Below are positions 25,154-31,539 of a stretch of 64,000 nucleotides of DNA, piece by piece. Every line of letters starts with the position of its first letter. The stretch's first letter is position 1. The DNA is from Planctomycetota bacterium (GTDB lineage: Bacteria > Planctomycetota > GCA-2746535): the NCBI GenBank assembly GCA_002746535.1, contig NVWA01000004.1:125400-189399 (forward strand). The letters run 5' to 3'. Under the pieces are notes generated by a model. The model made no database searches. It was not told the origin of the DNA and saw only the letters and a program-made list of their open reading frames with translations. A program made the translations under genes and the position numbers.

Positions 25154-25915
25154 TTAGGCTGAAGTATAGGCACCGTCGACAGCATAAGTTTGACCAGTAA
25201 CAAAACTGGCTTCATCTGAAGCTAACCACGATACTAAATTAGCCACTTCTTCCGGCTGGCCTATCCTCCCAATTGGATGATAAGCTTTGAGCTGATCCAT
25301 CGCAGGACCATTTTCGTCATCGGTGATTCTTCTTAACATTTCCGTTTCAATAGCAGCAGGTGCTACCGCATTAACTCTGATACCAGCAGTACCAAATTCT
25401 ATAGCGGCTGTTTTAGTGAATCCAACGACAGCATGTTTACTGGCTGTATAAATAGCTTGACCCGGAAAGCCAATTAAACCTGCGACAGAAGATGTATTAA
25501 TAATTGATCCGCTACCTTGCTTAAGCATTTGTTCAATTTCTAATTGCATTGAATACCATAAGCCTTTTACATTGACACCGAAAACTTTATCAAAGTCTTC
25601 TTCGTTAGAAGATGTTAAAGGCCCTGTTATGCCTTCGACTCCAGCATTATTAAAAGCGATATCGATTTTTCCATATGTCGAAACCGTATGATTGACCAGA
25701 TTTTTAATTTGATCTAATTGCAACACATCTGTTCTTTTAAAAACAGCTTCTCCACCAGCACCAATGATTTTTTCGACTACGCTGTTTCCGGCTTCTTCAT
25801 TTCGATTGCCAATGACAACTTTTGCTCCTTCGGCGGCAAATTTTAAAGCGGTTGCTTCTCCGATACCAGACCCACCACCTGTAATTAACGCTACTTTGTT
25901 TTCTAATCTTTTCAT
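25154..25915 (-). CDS. Short-chain dehydrogenase/reductase (SDR)
   Basis: 253 residues of classical SDR. The cofactor loop is T-G-G-G-S-G-I-G (12-19), and G-N-R-N-E at ~36-40 suggests NADP preference. N-N-A-G-V is at ~89-93, with catalytic Ser in I-N-T-S-S-V-A-G and Y-x-x-x-K in Y-T-A-S-K. The C-terminal I-G-R-I-G-Q-P-E-E-V-A and T-G-Q-T-Y-A-V-D-G are also canonical. The substrate cannot be told. A TetR gene lies just upstream with the same operator before each gene, so it is probably inducible by a small electrophile or similar compound. Confidence 0.9.
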   Translation of the reverse strand: MKRLENKVALITGGGSGIGEATALKFAAEGAKVVIGNRNEEAGNSVVEKIIGAGGEAVFKRTDVLQLDQIKNLVNHTVSTYGKIDIAFNNAGVEGITGPLTSSNEEDFDKVFGVNVKGLWYSMQLEIEQMLKQGSGSIINTSSVAGLIGFPGQAIYTASKHAVVGFTKTAAIEFGTAGIRVNAVAPAAIETEMLRRITDDENGPAMDQLKAYHPIGRIGQPEEVANLVSWLASDEASFVTGQTYAVDGAYTSA

Positions 25916-25933
25916 CTTTCATTCTCCTAAATA

Positions 25934-25950
25934 GTAGACCGGTCGTCTAC
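25934..25950. promoter_or_regulatory. TetR operator before the SDR gene
   Basis: GTAGACCGGTCGTCTAC, with palindromic ends, lies 19 bp before the SDR start. A near-identical site sits before the TetR gene itself. The TAGACC..G(G/T)CTA shape resembles NemR-type boxes of TetR regulators. Confidence 0.75.
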
Positions 25951-25968
25951 ATTGTTATTAAATAAAAA

Positions 25969-26544
25969 TTAAAACAGTCCTTTAAAAACAACATCAATGA
26001 AATTATCCAAAGCCTTGGAACTTTCATCTGATTTCATTTTAATCAAGGCACCTTGCCAAGCACTTAATACAAACTGAGCCAAATCTTTGGGTTTGACTAC
26101 TGACGTAATCTCACCTACTGACTGACCTTCTTTAATACAAGAAGCTAAATTATTCAGCACCTCTTGCCCAATTACACTAATCTTTTTTGAGATCGCCTCA
26201 TCCAAGTTTGGGTTTTCAGAAGAAAATTTGCCGATCAAGCATCCTTTCTTAAAATCACAACTTCTTTGAAGTTTTATCAGTTCTTTGAAATAAACCTTCA
26301 TCCGTTCTTTAGGAGGAAGCTCTTCATTCAATAAGAACTTTTTTTGAATCTCATTAAAAGAGGAATAATAGTTTTCCAGTATTTGAGATGCAAAATCACA
26401 TTTTGACTCAAAGTAATGATAAAAGCTACCTTTGGGTACATTACATTTTTTCAAAATCTGAGCTATACCACTAGAGTGATAGCCCTTCTCATGAAAGAAA
26501 TCTAACCCGGTCTCTAAAAGTTTTTCTTTTGTATTATTTGCCAT
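25969..26544 (-). CDS. TetR/AcrR-family transcriptional repressor
   Basis: 191 residues. The N-terminal HTH (K-E-K-L-L-E-T-G-L-D-F-F-H-E-K-G-Y-H-S-S-G-I-A-Q-I-L-K...V-P-K-G-S-F-Y-H-Y-F-E-S-K) is textbook TetR. The C-terminal half has the C-F-K-K-G-C-L-I-G-K-F-S pattern of the NemR/YxaF-like subgroup, with Cys residues (C-D-F-K-K-G-C) that may sense electrophiles. It precedes the SDR gene on the same strand. Two copies of a GACCGGTCGTC operator, one before each gene, point to autoregulation and control of the SDR. Confidence 0.9.
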   Translation of the reverse strand: MANNTKEKLLETGLDFFHEKGYHSSGIAQILKKCNVPKGSFYHYFESKCDFASQILENYYSSFNEIQKKFLLNEELPPKERMKVYFKELIKLQRSCDFKKGCLIGKFSSENPNLDEAISKKISVIGQEVLNNLASCIKEGQSVGEITSVVKPKDLAQFVLSAWQGALIKMKSDESSKALDNFIDVVFKGLF

Positions 26545-26554
26545 GTCTATAATA

Positions 26555-26571
26555 ATAGACCGGTCGTCTAT
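26555..26571. promoter_or_regulatory. TetR operator before the TetR gene
   Basis: ATAGACCGGTCGTCTAT, 11 bp upstream of the TetR start codon. The core is identical to the site at 25934. Confidence 0.75.
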
Positions 26572-26726
26572 AAAGTCAAGGGGTTTTAAATACTTTATTA
26601 AAAATTGGAATAAAGATTATTCTACGAAGCATTTGACCCTAACTTTTTAAGATCACATTTTTATCACTGAGAAAATAAAGGAGGATAGGCCTTAATTCAT
26701 TGATTCAATAAAATCGGAATAAAATC

Positions 26727-26832
26727 GGGGTCGGACACACTTAAGCTCATTCGCTTTAATCAGTTACTGCAAATTTAGGGATCACAATTGGGCTTAGGAT
26801 TGATTTTTACCCTATAAAAAGATGTTCTAAGC
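26727..26832 (+). repeat. 108-bp dispersed repeat, copy L
   Basis: A full copy. AATAAAATCGG is tandemly duplicated right before the GGGGTCGG end (26707-26728). Confidence 0.8.
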
Positions 26833-26941
26833 CAATAGCTATCATCATCATTGAGTGTTATTACTCTCACCCTTGTTTAATCCTTTCCTTTATATCTATT
26901 TATTATATACTTATTTAATAGATATTTTAAGGTTCTCGAAA

Positions 26942-27478
26942 ATGAATGAAATGCAAACAGTACTTAACCTATTTGACACTTATCTTTTTGAGAAAAATCT
27001 AAATTTTGAAGGGATTATTATTGGTGGTGCAGCACTCAATATTATGAATATTACCAATCGGGTTACTAGGGATATCGATTTTCTTGATCCAAAAATTCCG
27101 CTTGCCATTAAAGATGCTTCTATTAATTTTATCAAAAGTAATCCTTCACTTCAGCTAAATGCAGAAGAATGGTTTAACAATGGACCTAATGCTTTAATAC
27201 GAGATTTACCCCAAAACTGGAAAAATGGATTAGTTGAAATATACAAAGGTAAAGCCATACAACTCAAAACGTTATCTAGAATTGATCTATTAAAAACAAA
27301 ACTATATGCTTACTGCGATCGTGATATTGATTTAGATGATTGCATCGCTCTAAAACCTTCTAGCGAAGATATTGATGACTGTCGAGAATGGGTACTAAAA
27401 GGCGATGGCAACCCTCATTGGCCAGAAAGAGTTGATGAGCAATTTTTAAGATTAAAAAAGGAGTTGGGCTATGACTAA
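26942..27478 (+). CDS. DUF6036/AbiEii-like nucleotidyltransferase
   Basis: 178 residues from the ATG at 26942, preferred because an AAGG ribosome site lies 8-9 bp upstream; the longer frame from 26855 has no such site. The motif I-I-G-G-A-A-L-N...R-V-T-R-D-I-D-F-L-D is the G-G-(S/A)...R-x-T-x-D-(I/V)-D pattern of MNT/AbiEii-type nucleotidyltransferases, here with D-I-D as catalytic carboxylates. Later, R-I-D-L-L-K-T-K-L-Y-A-Y-C-D-R fits the family. It overlaps the next gene by 8 bp. Such pairs are often toxin-antitoxin or abortive-infection modules (AbiE-type); that role is inferred. Confidence 0.65.
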   Translation: MNEMQTVLNLFDTYLFEKNLNFEGIIIGGAALNIMNITNRVTRDIDFLDPKIPLAIKDASINFIKSNPSLQLNAEEWFNNGPNALIRDLPQNWKNGLVEIYKGKAIQLKTLSRIDLLKTKLYAYCDRDIDLDDCIALKPSSEDIDDCREWVLKGDGNPHWPERVDEQFLRLKKELGYD

Positions 27479-28145
27479 AGATCCTCTCTATTCAAAGCTG
27501 AGGGCCATCGGCTTTAATGTGAACGCTCCCATTTTAGCTATGAAAAAAAAACAACCAACAATCAATCTAAATGATCTTGATATAGAAACAATTCTTTTGC
27601 AAGCTTGCTATGCCGTTGAGTCAGACTCACGTATGCTAAGCCTGCTATTCTCATGGGGAAAAGTCCATGGTAATTATATTATTGCTAATAAATTTTTAAA
27701 ATATTATAAAAGCTTTGCTAAGTATAAAGGTGAGTGCCCTTGGGTATCAGCTTTTTGTGCTTATATGGTTTCATTGAAAAAACAGAAGTTTCAAAAAGGC
27801 GTTGTCTTCATTGAGAAAAAAATACATTTAGGGGGGAAAGCAGGTCTAAAAATGAAAGGAGTTGTCCCTTATTTAAAAGAGATCAATATTTTTATCCCAA
27901 ACGGCAGTATTCGTATTCGCGAACAAGATGCCATTCGCCCTGATCAATTACTAGAATCTAACTTGCAATATAAATGCCGGTATTTATATGGAGCCAATTT
28001 CAGAGCTGATATTATTTACGCCATTCTCCTTGGATTTAAAAATCCTAATAGAATTGCAAAAGCACTAGAAATAAGTTATGAAAATGTCCGCGATGTTTAT
28101 AACGATTTCAAAAAGCTACAAGAGCTTAAATTAATTAAAACCTAA
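27471..28145 (+). CDS. Partner protein of the nucleotidyltransferase, C-terminal helix-turn-helix
   Basis: 224 residues. The start overlaps the end of the nucleotidyltransferase gene by 8 bp. The C-terminal ~60 residues (A-D-I-I-Y-A-I-L-L-G-F-K-N-P-N-R-I-A-K-A-L-E-I-S-Y-E-N-V-R-D-V) look like a winged HTH. The N-terminal part is helical and unfamiliar. A two-gene unit of an HTH protein and a nucleotidyltransferase resembles AbiEi/AbiEii modules, but the gene order here is reversed and the HTH is C-terminal. It lies upstream of the sigma-54/tRNA-like locus on the same strand, about 200 bp before its promoter. Confidence 0.55.
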   Translation: MTKDPLYSKLRAIGFNVNAPILAMKKKQPTINLNDLDIETILLQACYAVESDSRMLSLLFSWGKVHGNYIIANKFLKYYKSFAKYKGECPWVSAFCAYMVSLKKQKFQKGVVFIEKKIHLGGKAGLKMKGVVPYLKEINIFIPNGSIRIREQDAIRPDQLLESNLQYKCRYLYGANFRADIIYAILLGFKNPNRIAKALEISYENVRDVYNDFKKLQELKLIKT

Positions 28146-28343
28146 TATTTGAAAAAGTTTCTGGCCTGAGGAAGAAAAAAGGGCAGACCTAAGTTCATAC
28201 TTTTCTAAAAGGCACTCACACCCGTAATATCTTATTATATATCTATTATCTAAATATATATATTCTGACAAATACTGCTTTCTGCGAAAAAACATATGTC
28301 TTTTAATATCAAGAGGTTACATATTTTCAGATTTCTTAAATCG

Positions 28344-28360
28344 TTGGCACAAACATTGTT
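28344..28360 (+). promoter_or_regulatory. rpoN-type promoter: Sigma-54 (-24/-12) promoter
   Basis: TTGGCACAAACATTGTT matches the sigma-54 consensus (TTGGCACG-N4-TTGCW). The -24 GG is at 28346-28347 and the -12 element G(C/T) at 28358-28359, with the required 10-bp spacing between them. Only the G after TGGCAC and the C of TTGC differ from consensus. The expected start is near 28371, about 33 nt before the tRNA-like RNA. No enhancer-binding activator gene is in the window. Confidence 0.7.
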
Positions 28361-28403
28361 ATAGAGAAGTATCGTTTTTATGCTGAAGGGTGTGAAAACG
28401 GAT

Positions 28404-28542
28404 GGGCGCTTAGCTCAGTGGTAGAGCAGGTATTTAGTATTTCTGATCTCCAGTTGACTTAGCAGTTGATTGGCTATAGAGGTTACTTCCTTCTACTCCC
28501 TTTCTAAGGACCAGGTCGCAGGTTCGAATCCTGCAGCGCCCG
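28404..28542 (+). ncRNA. tRNA-like RNA with replaced anticodon arm
   Basis: The acceptor stem is GGGCGCT (28404-28410) with AGCGCCC (28535-28541). The D arm is GCTC/GAGC with loop AGTGGTA (28413-28427). The T arm is GCAGG-TTCGAAT-CCTGC (28518-28534), with AGGTC before it as variable loop. All match a canonical tRNA. In place of a 17-nt anticodon arm there are about 84 nt. GGTATTTAG (28429-28437) pairs with CTAAGGACC (28504-28512) as a 9-step stem with one A-G mismatch and one G-U. Inside lies a 9-bp hairpin CCAGTTGAC/GTTGATTGG (28450-28458/28465-28473, three G-U) with loop TTAGCA. No anticodon loop can be recognised and CCA is not encoded. It is read here as a structured tRNA mimic; a tRNA with an insertion is the alternative. 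Confidence 0.8.
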
Positions 28543-28554
28543 TTTTTTTATAAT

Positions 28555-28636
28555 AAGAGAGGCTATTGTTAGACTTCCTTCTAACCATTTTTTTTGATAA
28601 AAAGCCTTAGTTTAGCAGCTCTCCTCTCTTTTTTAC
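28555..28636 (+). terminator. Attenuator/terminator-like structure between the RNA and the ORF
   Basis: AAGAGAGG (28555-28562) pairs with CCTCTCTT (28623-28630), followed by more Ts. Inside it GTTAGA (28568-28573) pairs with TCTAAC (28580-28585) and is also followed by a T-run. The tRNA-like RNA therefore probably ends here as its own transcript, with partial read-through to the ORF at 28656. Confidence 0.5.
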
Positions 28637-28655
28637 TTTTTTGAAAGGAACAGAT

Positions 28656-30695
28656 ATGGACAAGATGAAAATCACCGTTAAGAAATTAAACGGATTAGTT
28701 TTAGAGAAAGCCTCTGCTGAGAATAAAGATTTAGCAACAATGCTAAATGCTGAAATCATGCAATTAGGCTACACCTTCTCTCGTGATTTATTTGATGTTG
28801 TTGCTAGCTTAGCTGAAAAAGAATTAGTGATTCTTTACGAAGTTTTGATTAGAGTCCTTCAAAAAATTAAAGGCTCTGATGTAAATTATCGTCCTATGTA
28901 TCCTAATTTCCCAGAGCAAGTTCAAGAAGCTCCAAGTTTAGAATTATACTTGAATGCTTTTATGCACTACTGGTCACATGGGGAATGGTTACCTAACTAT
29001 GTAGAGTTAGCAAAAGCTAAAAGTTTTGAAAAAAATAAATTGATTGAATTGGCTTTGGTTACTGAGAATGATTTTCGATCGGTGTTTACATTGATCTTAT
29101 CCTCTCATGATTCAATTGCTGATGAAGATAAAAGAATCTTAACTTGGTTTTTCAAACATGAAAACGATTTGGTTTACCCAGACTCGATTCCATTCAAAGA
29201 GAACTTATGTTATATTGCTGGCATGATGATTCAAGATGGCCTAGATGTCTCAAAGTTGTTAAAAACAGCTACTGACGTCTTGCGTGTTTTGACTTTTTTA
29301 TCAGCAGGTGACATGTCTTTGGCTGAGAACACGAAGTTTAGATCTTTTCCTAGAAGCCAAAGAAAAATGTTTGTACGCATTTTAGATAAAGTCGCTTCAG
29401 AGGAAGATATCTTTCGTCATAAAAACAAATGGATCCGGGCGTTTCATAGCTTGCATGTCGGTGATTACTCCGAACGCTTGTACGCAATAGCTCGCAAGTT
29501 CAGAAATGGAGAAAGTATTCAAACGTTTAACAGTTTATTGCAATTAGCGATAGACGTAAATGATGATGAAACTTTAATTCCAATGTTAAAAAGTCGTCCT
29601 TCGGAATTTGCCCGTAAAATCGACTTTTTATTAAGAACACGATCTAAGGATCAATTAATTTTAACCGAGTTTTTAACTGTCGTTGATGAAGTACCTACTA
29701 GGGTCTTGTTACAACTATTAGGAAACTTACAAAGACGTGATAAATCTTTGGATAAAAGAATTGTTTTCCCTAAAGGCAACGTACAAAAAGCACAAATCAT
29801 CAGAAAATTTGTGCCTAGGTTAAGCATCACAGTTTTAAATGTTTTAATGAACGGTATAGAAGATTCATTGAGTTTAAGATTCAAAGCAAGAGAACCACTT
29901 GGTAAGGTTTGGGTTGATCCAGATTTATATTCATGCCCTTTGCCTAGCCAACAAAGAAGTGCAACTGATGCGATGTTTACCGTAGCCCGAGGAACAAAAT
30001 TACCTATCGGTGATAAAAACACTTTACGTTTTTTCATCTATTGGGTAGGTAAAGATATTGACTTGAGTGCAACTTTACATGACGCTTCATTTAAAAACAT
30101 AGGTCATGTAAGCTACACTCATTTAAAATCTGATAAATACCAATCGTGCCATAGCGGTGATATCGTACGGGCACCTCATGGCGCTTCTGAATTCATTGAT
30201 ATAACTATCGATGGAGCTATTGCGTCTGGTGCACGTTATGTGGCCATGAATGTTTTGGTATTTAATGGACCAAGTTTTGCGGAACACAAAGTTTGTTACG
30301 CTGGATGGATGACTAGATCTAAGCCTAAAAGCAACGAGATCTACAAACCTAAAACAGTGCAACAAAAAATTGATTTGCAGTCCAATACGCGTATCTGCAC
30401 ACCTGTCATATTTGATTTGGTGGAAAGAAAAGCGATTTGGACCGACTTAACAATGCGAGGATCTAGCAATAGAGGCGGGAACAACGTTGAGTCCAACAAA
30501 GCCAAGATCGAAGAAACCTTAGAAGCCGTGGTAAACATGGAACAAAAAGTTTCTTTGTATAAATTGTTTTGTTTGCATGGTCGTGCCAGAGGTGAGTTAG
30601 TCAGCACCCCTGAGTTGGCTGATACCATTTTTAGTATTAATCAAGGTATCACACCATACAGTATTAATGAAATCAATGCTGAGTATATTGCTTGA
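28656..30695 (+). CDS. MXAN_6230/SCO0854-like protein with TerD-like C-terminal region
   Basis: 679 residues from ATG 28656. AGGAA lies just upstream, so this start is preferred over TTG at 28641. Residues ~40-400 are helical repeats without recognisable catalytic motifs. Residues ~435-600 contain Q-Q-R-S-A-T-D-A-M, R-F-F-I-Y-W-V-G-K-D-I-D-L-S-A, S-C-H-S-G-D-I-V-R-A-P, G-A-S-E-F-I-D-I and C-Y-A-G-W-M-T-R. These match my recollection of the MXAN_6230/SCO0854 family, whose D-I-D-L-S-A and F-I-D-I segments resemble TerD domains. The RING finger named in that family is absent here; no CxxC pairs are seen. No signal peptide, so cytoplasmic. It follows a sigma-54 promoter and a tRNA-like RNA and may bind that RNA, by analogy with Rsr/Ro60 (inference). 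A terminator follows. Confidence 0.6.
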   Translation: MDKMKITVKKLNGLVLEKASAENKDLATMLNAEIMQLGYTFSRDLFDVVASLAEKELVILYEVLIRVLQKIKGSDVNYRPMYPNFPEQVQEAPSLELYLNAFMHYWSHGEWLPNYVELAKAKSFEKNKLIELALVTENDFRSVFTLILSSHDSIADEDKRILTWFFKHENDLVYPDSIPFKENLCYIAGMMIQDGLDVSKLLKTATDVLRVLTFLSAGDMSLAENTKFRSFPRSQRKMFVRILDKVASEEDIFRHKNKWIRAFHSLHVGDYSERLYAIARKFRNGESIQTFNSLLQLAIDVNDDETLIPMLKSRPSEFARKIDFLLRTRSKDQLILTEFLTVVDEVPTRVLLQLLGNLQRRDKSLDKRIVFPKGNVQKAQIIRKFVPRLSITVLNVLMNGIEDSLSLRFKAREPLGKVWVDPDLYSCPLPSQQRSATDAMFTVARGTKLPIGDKNTLRFFIYWVGKDIDLSATLHDASFKNIGHVSYTHLKSDKYQSCHSGDIVRAPHGASEFIDITIDGAIASGARYVAMNVLVFNGPSFAEHKVCYAGWMTRSKPKSNEIYKPKTVQQKIDLQSNTRICTPVIFDLVERKAIWTDLTMRGSSNRGGNNVESNKAKIEETLEAVVNMEQKVSLYKLFCLHGRARGELVSTPELADTIFSINQGITPYSINEINAEYIA

Positions 30696-30715
30696 TTTCA
30701 TTGATTAATTTTAAT

Positions 30716-30746
30716 CTACCGTCTATTTTTGGGCGGTAGTTTTTTT
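30716..30746 (+). terminator. Rho-independent terminator
   Basis: CTACCGTC (30716-30723) pairs with GGCGGTAG (30732-30739) (one G-U), followed by seven Ts. It lies between the 679-residue protein and the HD gene, so the latter may depend on read-through or on a separate promoter. Confidence 0.8.
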
Positions 30747-30775
30747 GGAGTATTTTTATAAAGGGGTTTAAATAA

Positions 30776-31297
30776 ATGGCAATAATTACAAAAGCTAAAA
30801 TCTACGCAACTAGAGCGCATGAAGAAATATCTCAAACTAGAAAGTACACTAACTCTCCGTATATCATTCACCCAGCAGCTGTAGCAGCGCGTGTTGCCAA
30901 AGTTACTAAAAGTAAAAATTTAGTCGCAGCAGCATGGTTACATGATACTGTCGAAGATACTAACGCGACCATCGAAGATATTCGCAAGAACTTTGGCCCA
31001 GAGATTGAAGCTTTAGTAGAGTCATTGACTGATATTTCAAAAGCAACCGATGGTAATCGAAAACTTCGAAAAGATATCGACCGAAAGCATACTGAAGCAG
31101 CATCGCCTGGTGCCAAGACAGTCAAGTTAGCTGACTTAATAGACAATTCAGTCTCTATCATTAAATACGGCCGAGACTTTGCTTTCGTATATATGGAAGA
31201 GATGTCCCAAATGTTAGAGATCTTAAAAGAAGGTGACAGTCGATTATTCAAAGAGGCCGTTACAATAGTTGATGATTTTAGAAAATCGAAACATTAA
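30776..31297 (+). CDS. HD-domain phosphohydrolase (MESH1/SpoT-hydrolase-like)
   Basis: 173 residues, cytoplasmic. It has the HD metal-site pattern: Y-I-I-H-P near 30, W-L-H-D-T-V-E-D-T (H-D plus E-D) near 59-67, and K-L-A-D-L-I-D-N near 120. The F-G-P-E-I-E-A-L-V-E-S-L-T-D stretch is also typical of (p)ppGpp hydrolases (MESH1, SpoT N-terminus). No synthetase or TGS domain is present, so it would be a stand-alone small alarmone hydrolase, or would act on a related nucleotide. The start has an AAGGGG ribosome site. Its position right after the tRNA-like RNA and the MXAN_6230-like protein suggests one functional unit, though a terminator lies between. Confidence 0.8.
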   Translation: MAIITKAKIYATRAHEEISQTRKYTNSPYIIHPAAVAARVAKVTKSKNLVAAAWLHDTVEDTNATIEDIRKNFGPEIEALVESLTDISKATDGNRKLRKDIDRKHTEAASPGAKTVKLADLIDNSVSIIKYGRDFAFVYMEEMSQMLEILKEGDSRLFKEAVTIVDDFRKSKH

Positions 31298-31349
31298 TAA
31301 TATCTAGATTTCAATAACCATTTTATAAAATGCTTTTCTCCTAAAAAGA

Positions 31350-31392
31350 GGTTTTAAGGAAATTGTTGATGATGAATAACCACCTCCGCCTA
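31350..31392 (+). repeat. Family-2 repeat, copy 2 (degenerate)
   Basis: TAAGGAAATTGTTGATGATGAATAACCACCTCCG matches the left half of the copies at 34780 and 36389; the ACTCC hairpin is missing. Confidence 0.6.
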
Positions 31393-31500
31393 TGGTGCCT
31401 TTCGCTTTCAGGAAAAAAAGAATTCCCACATAGGGACATCCCTACTGGAGAATTTAAAATTGGCGAAAAAATAAAGGAGACCTTAAATCATATTCCAAAA

Positions 31501-31526
31501 AATGCCGCTAATCTCTGAGCGGCATT
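31501..31526. terminator. Bidirectional terminator between convergent genes
   Basis: AATGCCGCT (31501-31509) pairs with AGCGGCATT (31518-31526), with A- and T-rich flanks on both sides. It separates the HD gene and the propeller gene, which converge here. Confidence 0.75.
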
Positions 31527-31539
31527 TCTTTAATTTATT

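Noticed and set aside
26855..26941. N-terminal extension of the nucleotidyltransferase
   Set aside because: Hydrophobic, no ribosome site, and the ATG at 26942 has a good one followed directly by the family sequence.
28404..28542. Ordinary tRNA gene or tRNA with a group I intron
   Set aside because: No anticodon loop or 5-bp anticodon stem can be formed with a plausible 7-nt loop. The insert of ~66 nt is far too short for a group I intron and folds as a continuation of the stem. A non-standard intron cannot be fully excluded without RNA data.
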